In this document: piece by piece, positions 51,830-60,103 of the stretch
How positions within the stretch are numbered: the stretch's first letter is position 1
Layout of the letters: each line of letters begins with the position of its first letter
NCBI RefSeq assembly: GCF_002210425.1
Contig: NZ_MWQK01000002.1
Coordinates: forward strand, 186,001-250,000
DNA: 64,000 nucleotides
Direction of reading: 5' to 3'
Source: Fibrobacter sp. UWB2
GTDB lineage: Bacteria; Fibrobacterota; Fibrobacteria; Fibrobacterales; Fibrobacteraceae
Translations under genes and position numbers: made by a program
The notes under the pieces: generated by a model
Told to the model about the DNA's origin: nothing
What the model saw: only the letters and a program-made list of their open reading frames with translations
The model's database searches: none

Positions 51830-52915
51830 ATGACTCTGAAATCCTTCATTACGGCTCTTTTGGTGCTGTGCGTGGCAATTTTCGCACAGACTGGAGCGCC
51901 TGTAGCTCCCGCCGACTCGGCTTACGTGTCTCACGCGGATGCCGACGAAGATTCCGATGACGAAGACGTCCCGGAACCGCCTGCTGACGTGGATTTTGAA
52001 GTCGCTACAACGCCGCTTGTGAAGGGCAAAACAGGGATTTTGGCAATTGATACGCTCCCTGTGAACGAATGGGACATCCCGACAAAGCGCAATTCCCTCA
52101 AGTACGCCATGCTATTTAGCCTCCTCCCGGGGGGTGGCCAGTATTACACGGAACACTATGTCCGTGGCGGATTCTTGACAGGCATCGAAGGCTTGCTGAT
52201 TTACGATGTCTTTTTTAACAGGTCTTACCAGCGTGATAGGCTTTTGGATCGTGCTCGCCCTTTCCAGGATTCTGTCCTGTATTTCACGACGAAGGTGCTA
52301 GAAGCCAATAAAAACAAGGCTTCCCGCGATAGTATTGCAGTGTATCACGCCAAACGTCTTGAATTCCTAGAACGCGTGCGTGCCCAAAGCGATAAAAAAA
52401 TGGAGCAAGAAGACGTACGTAAGGCCGAGCTGGCTTGGCTCATCGGTGTGCATCTTTACGGCATGTTCGATACTTTTGGCATCTGGTACAACAATAACTA
52501 CCGGAGCACGGAATATCGCGACATGAAGACCGCTGTCCTTTGGGGACTTTTGCCGGGTGGCGGACAGATTTTCAACCGTGATTTTGGCAAGGCGGGCCTT
52601 GTCTATATGGGCATTCTCGGCGCAATCGCAAGTGTTTCTACATCGCAGAATATGGTCAATTATTACCTTGACCGTAAACACTTGGTCGAAAAAGAAAATC
52701 CCAAGTCCGAAGAGTACGATCGAATTACAGAACGTATAACGTATTACCGCAAAAACCGTAACACTTATATTTGGGGCGGAGTCTTAATTTACTTGTACTC
52801 CATTGCCGATGCCGCGGTAGATGCGCTCCTAAGCGATTTCGACAATCCCTTGCACATGGCCGTCCTCCCGAATTTTAACGGTGGCGCCCAAGCTGTCATG
52901 TCGCTTGATTTTTAA
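51830..52915 (+). CDS. DUF5683-type membrane protein with two related halves
   Basis: A 361-residue protein. Signal peptide (SFITALLVLCVAIFA), an acidic exported spacer (ADADEDSDDEDVPEPPADVDFE), then two halves that begin alike: KYAMLFSLLPGGGQYYTEHYVRGGFLTGIEGLL and KTAVLWGLLPGGGQIFNRDFGKAGLVYMGILGAI, the LPGxGQ...G motif of DUF5683, each followed by helical, partly hydrophobic sequence. Function unknown; the family is common in Bacteroidota and Fibrobacterota and is thought to be envelope-associated. It stands alone. Confidence 0.78.
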   Translation: MTLKSFITALLVLCVAIFAQTGAPVAPADSAYVSHADADEDSDDEDVPEPPADVDFEVATTPLVKGKTGILAIDTLPVNEWDIPTKRNSLKYAMLFSLLPGGGQYYTEHYVRGGFLTGIEGLLIYDVFFNRSYQRDRLLDRARPFQDSVLYFTTKVLEANKNKASRDSIAVYHAKRLEFLERVRAQSDKKMEQEDVRKAELAWLIGVHLYGMFDTFGIWYNNNYRSTEYRDMKTAVLWGLLPGGGQIFNRDFGKAGLVYMGILGAIASVSTSQNMVNYYLDRKHLVEKENPKSEEYDRITERITYYRKNRNTYIWGGVLIYLYSIADAAVDALLSDFDNPLHMAVLPNFNGGAQAVMSLDF

Positions 52916-52924
52916 CGACGCCTC

Positions 52925-52960
52925 GCGTCATCCTGACGCTGAAAGCGGAAGGATCCAGTT
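52925..52960. repeat. GTCATCCTGA-type repeat after the DUF5683 gene
   Basis: GCGTCATCCTGACGC followed by GAAAGCGGAAGGATCC; GGATCC pairs with part of the first arm. Related in style, not in stem sequence, to the TGTCATTCCC family. May also act as a terminator between the two convergent genes. Confidence 0.5.
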
Positions 52961-52969
52961 AAATCTTGT

Positions 52970-53593
52970 CTATGCCTTTTCCATCTTCAGCGCAGGCATT
53001 GGTATGCCGTCGTGAATCTTCGTAAACGTTCCGTGGTACATTCCTTCGGCGTTACGAGTAAATTCAAAGCGCGTCACCATGGCGTAGGTAAACATCCCTT
53101 CGACGAAGACTTCGTCCGGCAGTCCGCAGCGGGAATGCTGTAGTGCGGCGATTACGCCTGCGTGCGTGATGCACAGGAATTCGCCGTCATCGGGGAGCTT
53201 GTCCAAAAAATCACCTGCACGTTTGTCTATATCGTAAAAGTTCTCGCCTTCTGGGAAGCGGAATCCGCGAAGGTTGCTTGTCCAGGCGTGCATCTCGGAA
53301 CGGGGTACTTCCGTCAGCTTTTGGCCTTCCCATGTCCCGAAGTTGAGTTCGATAATCGCAGGCTCTTTTTCGACGGGCAAGTCGAGCATTTTAGAGGCCT
53401 TGTCTGCGAACTTGGTGCAGCGGATGAGCGGACTTGAGAACAAACGAGTCGGCTTTGCTCCTGATTCTACGAGCGCCTTGAGCGCCTTGTCGGATTCATC
53501 TTCAAAAGTGGGGGAGACGTCAAAGTCTAGCCTTCCGTAGCAAACGTCTTTCGGATTGTAAGGCTTGGTATGTCGAATCGTCCAAAGAATCAT
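52970..53593 (-). CDS. Histidine phosphatase family protein
   Basis: A 207-residue branch 1 histidine phosphatase: WTIRHTKPYN (phosphate-binding RHT motif with catalytic His), FSSPLIRCTKFADK (second Arg), IIELNFGTWEGQKLTEV (acid Glu) and CITHAGVIAALQ (second His). This arrangement suits small phosphatases such as alpha-ribazole phosphatase or phosphoglycerate-mutase-like enzymes. RHT rather than RHG is common in the CobC group. No cobalamin genes are nearby, so the substrate stays open. Confidence 0.88.
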   Translation of the reverse strand: MILWTIRHTKPYNPKDVCYGRLDFDVSPTFEDESDKALKALVESGAKPTRLFSSPLIRCTKFADKASKMLDLPVEKEPAIIELNFGTWEGQKLTEVPRSEMHAWTSNLRGFRFPEGENFYDIDKRAGDFLDKLPDDGEFLCITHAGVIAALQHSRCGLPDEVFVEGMFTYAMVTRFEFTRNAEGMYHGTFTKIHDGIPMPALKMEKA

Positions 53594-53613
53594 AGAGGTA
53601 ATCGCTTATTAAA

Positions 53614-53637
53614 TAAAAAACGCCCTTGGCGGGCGCA
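53614..53637 (-). terminator. Terminator downstream of the SRP-like RNA
   Basis: On the minus strand CGCCCGCCAAGGGCG followed by TTTTTTATTT. It separates the RNA gene from the phosphatase gene. Confidence 0.82.
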
Positions 53638-53641
53638 ATAT

Positions 53642-53741
53642 AAAAAATCCTAGGCTACCTGAGCACATAAAGATCCGCAAGTCCGTTGCTGCTTTCGCCC
53701 TGGCGAGTTGCCCGCAAATAATCATTGCGCAGGGCCTAGGA
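53642..53741 (-). ncRNA. Structured ~100-nt RNA resembling small bacterial SRP (4.5S) RNA
   Basis: The ends pair perfectly: TCCTAGGC at the 5' end with GCCTAGGA at the 3' end, followed by T6. Inside, CCTG/CAGG and ATTTGCGGG/CTTGCGGAT continue a long imperfect hairpin closed by GCCAGG-GC-GAAA-GC-AGCAAC. A CAGG / AGCA internal loop next to a GNAA tetraloop is the signature of SRP RNA domain IV, though the apical stem here is one pair shorter than usual. A strong promoter lies just upstream. Length, rod shape, a terminator of its own and standing alone fit ffs. I am sure it is a transcribed structured RNA and moderately sure of the identity. Confidence 0.6.
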
Positions 53742-53747
53742 CTCTGA

Positions 53748-53776
53748 AATATAGAATCAAAATACTTTTTTTTCAA
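53748..53776 (-). promoter_or_regulatory. Promoter of the SRP-like RNA
   Basis: On the minus strand TTGAAA (53771-53776), 17-base spacer, TATATT (53748-53753); the expected start is ~53741, exactly where the paired RNA end begins. Confidence 0.75.
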
Positions 53777-53892
53777 GGTGCTTTACGCTTTGTGTGGAAC
53801 AAATTATCCCATATAATACAGAGAGTGTGTGATATGTCTTGTAAAGTGGTCTAAATTACCCCATTTTTTGTACTTTTCTGCGTAACTAATGT

Positions 53893-53920
53893 TTTACTGT
53901 TAAAAATTTGTTACTATATT
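53893..53920 (+). promoter_or_regulatory. Predicted promoter of the first giant cadherin-repeat gene
   Basis: TTTACT (53893-53898), 16-base spacer, TATATT (53915-53920) within GTTACTATATT, a stretch also found before the second giant gene. Confidence 0.55.
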
Positions 53921-53976
53921 CAGTATTAGGTGTTTGAGGTCATAAAAAACTGGATTTTTCTCGTTCGGGGTTTGTT

Positions 53977-56900
53977 ATGAAAAAAGGAAATCTGTATTTG
54001 AGAACAATTTTGAGCACACTGGCGGCCGCACTAGGGCTGGCAGTCCCTGCTATGGCAGACGATGAAGATTTGCCCGAAGTTGAACGCGACACAGTATTGC
54101 TGAGTCCTCTTCATTTTGAAAAGGATGGTGCCGCCGTTACCGATGAAACCCAAAACCAGTACCTCTGGAACGAGCTCATGAAGTACAAACTCTGGGGCAC
54201 CGATTCTGTTATCTTCAATAAAGGTCTGTTTAGAATTGCAGAGCCGAGTGGCTATACTGGAACGGCCAAAGGTAAAGTCTATTTCCGCAATGGATACCAC
54301 ACGCTTGGTGGCCCGATTGTTTCTGGTAACGATATTGAAATCAGTTATCCAGGTATGGGTGCCGATTTCGACTCCCTACTGGTCGGACCGGTCCGTGCAG
54401 GCTGGCTTGTACTTCCTGGCTGGTATAATGCTGGTGGTGTGAAGTATGAAGGAACTTATTGCTTTGAAGGACAAGTCTTCTTTGATTCTCCAGACCGTTT
54501 TGCGAACACAAATGGTGATGCTGTCACTGTAATAAGACGCTTTATTGCAAATGTTCATAAAAGTGGTGGCAAAATCTATGCAGACTGGGATAAGGACATG
54601 GCTGTCCCAGGCATGACAGATGTTGTTGTCCCGGGTTTTTCTGATTTGTTTGTAAATAAGGATGCTAATGGTAATCCTTTAGAGGCTCTTGATGGTCATT
54701 TTTCTGATTGCCCAACAGATGTTCCTCAACCAGAAAAGAAACTTTCCGTTCCTGTATTTGATTTGTCGGGAGTTACATGGGATCCCGCTGTTACTTTGAC
54801 TGAACCTTACGAAGAAACTAAATATATTCAGGTCCCGCCTATTACCGCTGCTGATTTGGCTGAATCGCCGAAACACGTTTGGTTTGATAAGTATGTGGAG
54901 AATATCCAGGCTTCTAGCCATACGGGTAAAAAGCTCTATATTTTGATGCCCTCTAACAAGCAGAATGCGAACAAAAAAACAGGCCGCTTGACGCGTGTGT
55001 TCTCAAGGGATGGCTTTGATTTTAATAATTCTGCCAATGACTTGAGAATTCAGGTTGTCTATGTCAATGATGATGCAACTTGGAACGAAACAACCCAAAA
55101 TTGGGATAACTTTGATTTGAGCAAGGCTACGGTTGTCCCGGATTCTAACTATGCGGGTAATCTTTTGTTCTATACGCCGGCTGATGTGAAATGGATGCCT
55201 TTCAAGGCGAGTTCTGGAGAAGCTGGCGATGGAGCCCATTTCCAGGGAACCTTTATGACCTCTGGTTCGTTCATGATTTATGACCACTTGAGCATTGCTG
55301 GTCAGTTGATTGCTGGCAAGTGGCTTTGGTTTGAATCTGAATTTAATGGTGAATTCCACTACGTTCCGTTCAACTCTCCCGAAATTAAGACAAACGTCTT
55401 TGCTGGTGACAAGTTTAAGGAAAAAACGGATAAGTGGTACGACATGGAATTCGCCCTGACGGATACCGCCCACACCGAAGTTTCTTTTGATTACTGCTTT
55501 GCGTTCTTCGGTATTGATCTTGATACGACTGGTGGTGCATATGGAGCCCTCAAGAGCGAATCGGGTTCTTTTGCCGAACCTGCTGACTTGGGTATCACAA
55601 TTGCAGAAACGGATGGTGTAAAAACCAAAACTCAGTCTAATACTGATCACGAAATGCCGCTTTGCGATCTTGGCGAGTATAGACACATCGTTATTAAGAA
55701 GGGCAAGCGTAAGCCGACTGTGCCTGAATATTCTTCATGGCTTCATGTTGTCGATGACGACAAGATTGAAGGCGATGAATACATGTTGTTCAAGATTATG
55801 AACTTGAACGGTGCCGTTATCTCGGGTAACAAGTTCGAAGGTGGCCTCTTGGTCAAGCTTGTGGATTCCAACAACAAGCCACCTCACTTTGTGGATTTGG
55901 AAAAGACTAAACTTGCTGTTCCCGAAAATGCGACAAAGGCGATGGCCGGTAAAATCAAGGCCGAAGATAACGAAGGCGACGCTTACTTCTACGAAATTAC
56001 GGGTGGTACGGCTCAGGACTTGTTCGAAATTGGCCTGACGACGGGTGTTGTAACCATGAAGGCCGGTGTGGAACCGTTCGATTACGAAGAATGGAAAAAG
56101 GCTGGTACAAAGTACACGATTAAGGTGGAACTTTGCGACACCAAGGCAACCTCGTTCAATACCTTGCTTTGCACGGACGCTACTTTCACGATTGACATTA
56201 CGGATGTGAATGAAAAACCATACTTCGATTACGCCGAAACGGAAAAGAAGCAAATCTTAATTGCTGAAGACGAAACGTACGCTTCGGATGCGGTCAAGTT
56301 TAAAGATTACGATACTTATGCTGGTGCAACGAGCCCGTTCCTTAATAACAGAGTCGATATTATCGCTGGCGATGTCGATGTCTTTGACGTGACACCGGGT
56401 GGTGTCCTCCGCACTAAGGAAGGCGTTGTTCTCGATTACGAAGTGAAGAATACGTACAAGGTTACGCTCAGAGTCCATGACGATAACAAGGATGCAACTA
56501 CTGGCGAATATATTTATCCGGACCTTTACGACGATATGGAATTCACGGTTGTCGTGACGGATGTCAATGACGGCCCGAAGTTCGATTATGCCGCCTACAA
56601 CGGTTCTGTGGATGAAAATTCTCCGGAAGGAACCTTGGTGAAAATGGACCACGCCATCAACGCTACGACAACGCAGATTGGCGCTACGATCACCTATATC
56701 TTGTTGGATGAATCCAAGTCGTTTGTGATTGACCCGAGTACAGGTGTCATCTCGGTCGGCAAGGATGCTGTCCTCGATTTCGAAACGAAGAATGTCTATG
56801 AAGTAAAGGTCGTTGCTTCTGATGAATCTGGTGTTGCTGATCAGGTAGTGCAGACCGATACCGCAACGGTGACCATTAAGCTCAACGACTTGAACGAAAA

Positions 56901-59838
56901 GCCCATCTTTGTGGAACCGACCGAAAAGATTACGTTCCCGGAAGAAAAGAAGGGTTATGAAATTACGACCCTCAAGTTTGACGATCTTGATACCGCCAAG
57001 AAGTTCCGCAACAACAGATTTGAACTCGTGACGGAAGTCGACGGTTTCTATCTGGATCCGGAAACGGGCGTTCTGACGACGACGCGTAAGTTCGACTACG
57101 AAACTGAAGAAAAGACGTATGAACTGACGGTCCGCGTTTACGATGTTTCGGGTGATGAAGACCTTTCTGTAACAGGTACAATTACTGTTGAACTCTTGAA
57201 CGTGAACGAACCTCCGTTCCTGAATGAAATCGTACTCACAGTTCTCGAAAGCGATACGATTGGTACAAATCTTAAGAAATCCCTTACGGCAACCGATATT
57301 GACGGGCCCGATACGACATTCAACTTCTTCATTATGGATGGCGACAAGGAAGGTCATTCAACGAACGAATTCTTCCTGGATCCTGCTACAGGCGTGTTCA
57401 CCGTTACGGCAACCGCGAAGCTTGATTTCGAAAAGACGGAATCTTATTCTATCAAGGTTCGTGTCCGTGACGAACATGATGGATACTCCGATACTACGGT
57501 TACCATCAATGTTATTGACGTGAACGAAGCTCCGTCTATTCATGTAGATACCATCTATGTGAGCGAAGACCAGGTCATCAAGGAACCGTTTGGCTCTGTC
57601 AAGACGGACAAGGACGATCCGGATACCAAGAATCCTGATTTCCGCAACAACGTCTACGAAAATATCGACAAGAGCGATGTCATCTTTGTGAAGTCTAACG
57701 GTGACGTGGTTCTCCTGAAGCCGATTGACTACGAAGCGGATTCTGTTTACGTGATTAACGTTCGCGTGACCGACAAGGACGACAAGACTTTGACTTCGAC
57801 CAAGAAGGTTGTGGTCAAGGTGAAGGACGTCTACGAAAAGTCCAAGGTCGAGATTACTCGCGTCGAACATAAGGATTCTGTCTATCTCAAGCCTGATTCT
57901 GTTTTTGTGAACGGCCCGGTTATAGACGTCGAATGGACTGCTGACGACAAGCCGCATTATAGCACCGATTCCCTCAAGAAGGGTTGCAACACCATTATCA
58001 AGACCTTCAAGGACCCGACCAAGAACGATCCGGGCGCCGATACGGTTATTGTTTGCTACAGCGATGCAACTCCGGTTGTGACGATTTCTGCAAATGGCGA
58101 AGATGTGACGGCAGACAACATTTACACCGTTGTCGAAAAGGCTACAAAGAACGATAGCGCCATTTACGTGAACGAAAAGAAGAATGACATCAAGGTGACG
58201 GTCAAGGATACGGCTGCCAAGGTCTCGAAGTCCTTTACGGTGAATCTGCAACTCGATACGATTTCTGTCTCGTCTAAGGATTTCAAGAACATTCAGAATA
58301 TTGCCGATACCAAGACCGCTCGTAAAAAGACTCCTTCTTCTGGAATCACTACGGTTCCCGAAAATGGTTCTTATAACAAGAACACTTATACCGATGCTAT
58401 CAACGGCGTCAATGTGACCGTGACTTACTACACCGATAGCAAGGGCAACGATGTCAAGCGTTCTGTTGTGAACTCTTCGGGCAAGACTGAAGAAGTCGCC
58501 GTTATCGAGGTTTCGTACAAGACTAAGATTGGCGACAAGGAAGTGACGCTTTCTTACTATGCCAATGCCGAAACGGGTGAACGTGTAACGCTCAAGACCG
58601 GCCTCACCGATAGCGAATCCGTTCTTTCTGCTGACGGTGAAGACGTGATGGGTGCATACAAAGTATCTTACTCCTATACGGACAAGAACGGTAACACCGT
58701 CGATGTCTCGTACTACTTGGATGAAAAGGGCAACATTGCTAAGAATAGCGATGGCAATATTGGCTACAACGTCGGTTACACCTACGTGAACAAGTATGGC
58801 AACTCTTCGAGAAAGGACGTGTTCATCGTGCTTGACCAGAAGGGACCTGTCGTAAAAATCGAGTCTCCGTCTAATGATCAGGTGCTTACGTCTAATTTCG
58901 TTGAAGTCAAGTGGACTGTGAACGGTGTTGAACAGGATACACTCCGCGTGCAGGGTCTCGACAATGGTCCGAACACGATTATCCGTGTGTTCCGTGACAA
59001 GGCCGGTAACGAATCCCGCGACTCTGTGAAGGTCATGGTCAAGAACGCTAAGGCTATCGATATTGCCGTTGAAAAGCCGGTAACGCTTGTCGACCGCGAT
59101 TCTGTCGAAAAGTACTACGACAAGAATCCGCCCAAGAAGGACCAGAACTACAGCGTGACCTTCTACAATTACACGAAACAAGCTGAGACCGAAGCTATCG
59201 TCGGTATCAAGGGTAAGGCTAAGGAAGGCTCTGGCGATGAACCGTACCCGGGCCTCGAAGATCACCTCGGACCGACACTCAAGGTCGATGCTCGCGTTCC
59301 TGTCGCAACTGCGGTTGGCGGATTGGCGACGCTGGATGACATCGTGAGTGCGGGTGGCATGGTCGCACTGGAAGGTGTGGATGCCGCTAACGGTAAGAAG
59401 ATCTCCGTAAGTGAATACGTCGAAAAGTACTGCACGGACGAATTCAAGAAGGAAATGTCTTCGGACTACAGCAAGATGAACCTGTACTGGACCACGCTCA
59501 GAGTCAATGTCTGGGTCTACACGAATACGGGCGAGTTTGTCGACTTCTACCGCTTTGATTATGATCTGAATGATCCGGACTATGTGAACGAAGCTGGCCT
59601 CTTGAAGTTCTACTTCGAAATGAAGCCGGACAAGAACGGTGACGTGAGGACGAAGGATGGCCGCCTCTACGGTACGGGCGCTTATCTCTTCAAGACCGAA
59701 GTCAAGATGACGTCTAAGCTCCGTTGCACGCTCCCGCCGATTAGCACGGACGAGGCTAGCAAGAAGAAGAACGCCATCATCAAGTCTAGCGATGAGCTCC
59801 TCAAGTCGTTCGGTTACAGACGCCCCGTGGATAACTAG
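53977..59838 (+). CDS. Giant secreted protein with six cadherin-like repeats
   Basis: 1953 residues. Signal peptide ending VPAMA (~27). Residues ~30-330 form an N-terminal domain shared with the next gene (LMKYKLWGTDSVIF, GKVYFRNG, GPIVSGNDIEISYPG). About 330-630 include FDYCFAF and TDHEMPLCDLGEYRHI, also shared. From ~630 to ~1290 run six cadherin-like repeats of ~110 residues, each with FDYE/LDFE and ending in DVNEKPxF-type Ca-binding links (DITDVNEKPYFDY, VDVNDGPKFDY, NDLNEKPIF, NVNEPPFL, DVNEAPSI). The remainder has two Ig-like segments (EWTADDKPHYS..., VKWTVNGVEQ...) and a long C-terminal domain ending SFGYRRPVDN, without a poly-Ser linker. Such proteins often mediate calcium-dependent adhesion; a role in attachment to fibre or cell-cell contact is inference. 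Confidence 0.85.
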   Translation: MKKGNLYLRTILSTLAAALGLAVPAMADDEDLPEVERDTVLLSPLHFEKDGAAVTDETQNQYLWNELMKYKLWGTDSVIFNKGLFRIAEPSGYTGTAKGKVYFRNGYHTLGGPIVSGNDIEISYPGMGADFDSLLVGPVRAGWLVLPGWYNAGGVKYEGTYCFEGQVFFDSPDRFANTNGDAVTVIRRFIANVHKSGGKIYADWDKDMAVPGMTDVVVPGFSDLFVNKDANGNPLEALDGHFSDCPTDVPQPEKKLSVPVFDLSGVTWDPAVTLTEPYEETKYIQVPPITAADLAESPKHVWFDKYVENIQASSHTGKKLYILMPSNKQNANKKTGRLTRVFSRDGFDFNNSANDLRIQVVYVNDDATWNETTQNWDNFDLSKATVVPDSNYAGNLLFYTPADVKWMPFKASSGEAGDGAHFQGTFMTSGSFMIYDHLSIAGQLIAGKWLWFESEFNGEFHYVPFNSPEIKTNVFAGDKFKEKTDKWYDMEFALTDTAHTEVSFDYCFAFFGIDLDTTGGAYGALKSESGSFAEPADLGITIAETDGVKTKTQSNTDHEMPLCDLGEYRHIVIKKGKRKPTVPEYSSWLHVVDDDKIEGDEYMLFKIMNLNGAVISGNKFEGGLLVKLVDSNNKPPHFVDLEKTKLAVPENATKAMAGKIKAEDNEGDAYFYEITGGTAQDLFEIGLTTGVVTMKAGVEPFDYEEWKKAGTKYTIKVELCDTKATSFNTLLCTDATFTIDITDVNEKPYFDYAETEKKQILIAEDETYASDAVKFKDYDTYAGATSPFLNNRVDIIAGDVDVFDVTPGGVLRTKEGVVLDYEVKNTYKVTLRVHDDNKDATTGEYIYPDLYDDMEFTVVVTDVNDGPKFDYAAYNGSVDENSPEGTLVKMDHAINATTTQIGATITYILLDESKSFVIDPSTGVISVGKDAVLDFETKNVYEVKVVASDESGVADQVVQTDTATVTIKLNDLNEKPIFVEPTEKITFPEEKKGYEITTLKFDDLDTAKKFRNNRFELVTEVDGFYLDPETGVLTTTRKFDYETEEKTYELTVRVYDVSGDEDLSVTGTITVELLNVNEPPFLNEIVLTVLESDTIGTNLKKSLTATDIDGPDTTFNFFIMDGDKEGHSTNEFFLDPATGVFTVTATAKLDFEKTESYSIKVRVRDEHDGYSDTTVTINVIDVNEAPSIHVDTIYVSEDQVIKEPFGSVKTDKDDPDTKNPDFRNNVYENIDKSDVIFVKSNGDVVLLKPIDYEADSVYVINVRVTDKDDKTLTSTKKVVVKVKDVYEKSKVEITRVEHKDSVYLKPDSVFVNGPVIDVEWTADDKPHYSTDSLKKGCNTIIKTFKDPTKNDPGADTVIVCYSDATPVVTISANGEDVTADNIYTVVEKATKNDSAIYVNEKKNDIKVTVKDTAAKVSKSFTVNLQLDTISVSSKDFKNIQNIADTKTARKKTPSSGITTVPENGSYNKNTYTDAINGVNVTVTYYTDSKGNDVKRSVVNSSGKTEEVAVIEVSYKTKIGDKEVTLSYYANAETGERVTLKTGLTDSESVLSADGEDVMGAYKVSYSYTDKNGNTVDVSYYLDEKGNIAKNSDGNIGYNVGYTYVNKYGNSSRKDVFIVLDQKGPVVKIESPSNDQVLTSNFVEVKWTVNGVEQDTLRVQGLDNGPNTIIRVFRDKAGNESRDSVKVMVKNAKAIDIAVEKPVTLVDRDSVEKYYDKNPPKKDQNYSVTFYNYTKQAETEAIVGIKGKAKEGSGDEPYPGLEDHLGPTLKVDARVPVATAVGGLATLDDIVSAGGMVALEGVDAANGKKISVSEYVEKYCTDEFKKEMSSDYSKMNLYWTTLRVNVWVYTNTGEFVDFYRFDYDLNDPDYVNEAGLLKFYFEMKPDKNGDVRTKDGRLYGTGAYLFKTEVKMTSKLRCTLPPISTDEASKKKNAIIKSSDELLKSFGYRRPVDN

Positions 59839-59862
59839 GTGAATCGCCTGTTGATAAATTGT

Positions 59863-59892
59863 AGGGTGGAACTTTGGTTCCACCCTTTTTTC
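59863..59892 (+). terminator. Terminator after the first giant gene
   Basis: Ten-bp stem AGGGTGGAAC/GTTCCACCCT, loop TTTG, then TTTTTT. Confidence 0.93.
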
Positions 59893-59983
59893 ATATAATA
59901 CGCATGATACAGTAAAAAAGAAATCGCCCCCTAAAATAGGCGAAAATGATACTGAAATCTTACATTTTTTACAAGAATTGACA

Positions 59984-60011
59984 TTGCTTTCGTTATAGCC
60001 GTTACTATATT
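59984..60011 (+). promoter_or_regulatory. Predicted promoter of the second giant gene
   Basis: TTGCTT (59984-59989), 16-base spacer, TATATT (60006-60011), again inside GTTACTATATT, as before the first giant gene. Confidence 0.55.
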
Positions 60012-60103
60012 TCATTATAAAAGTGTTTGGATGATTTGGGAAGAAAACTGTGACAAATTTCTGGAGTGGAATTTGTCGTAGCAAAAGGAGCATAAAGGTT
60101 ATT

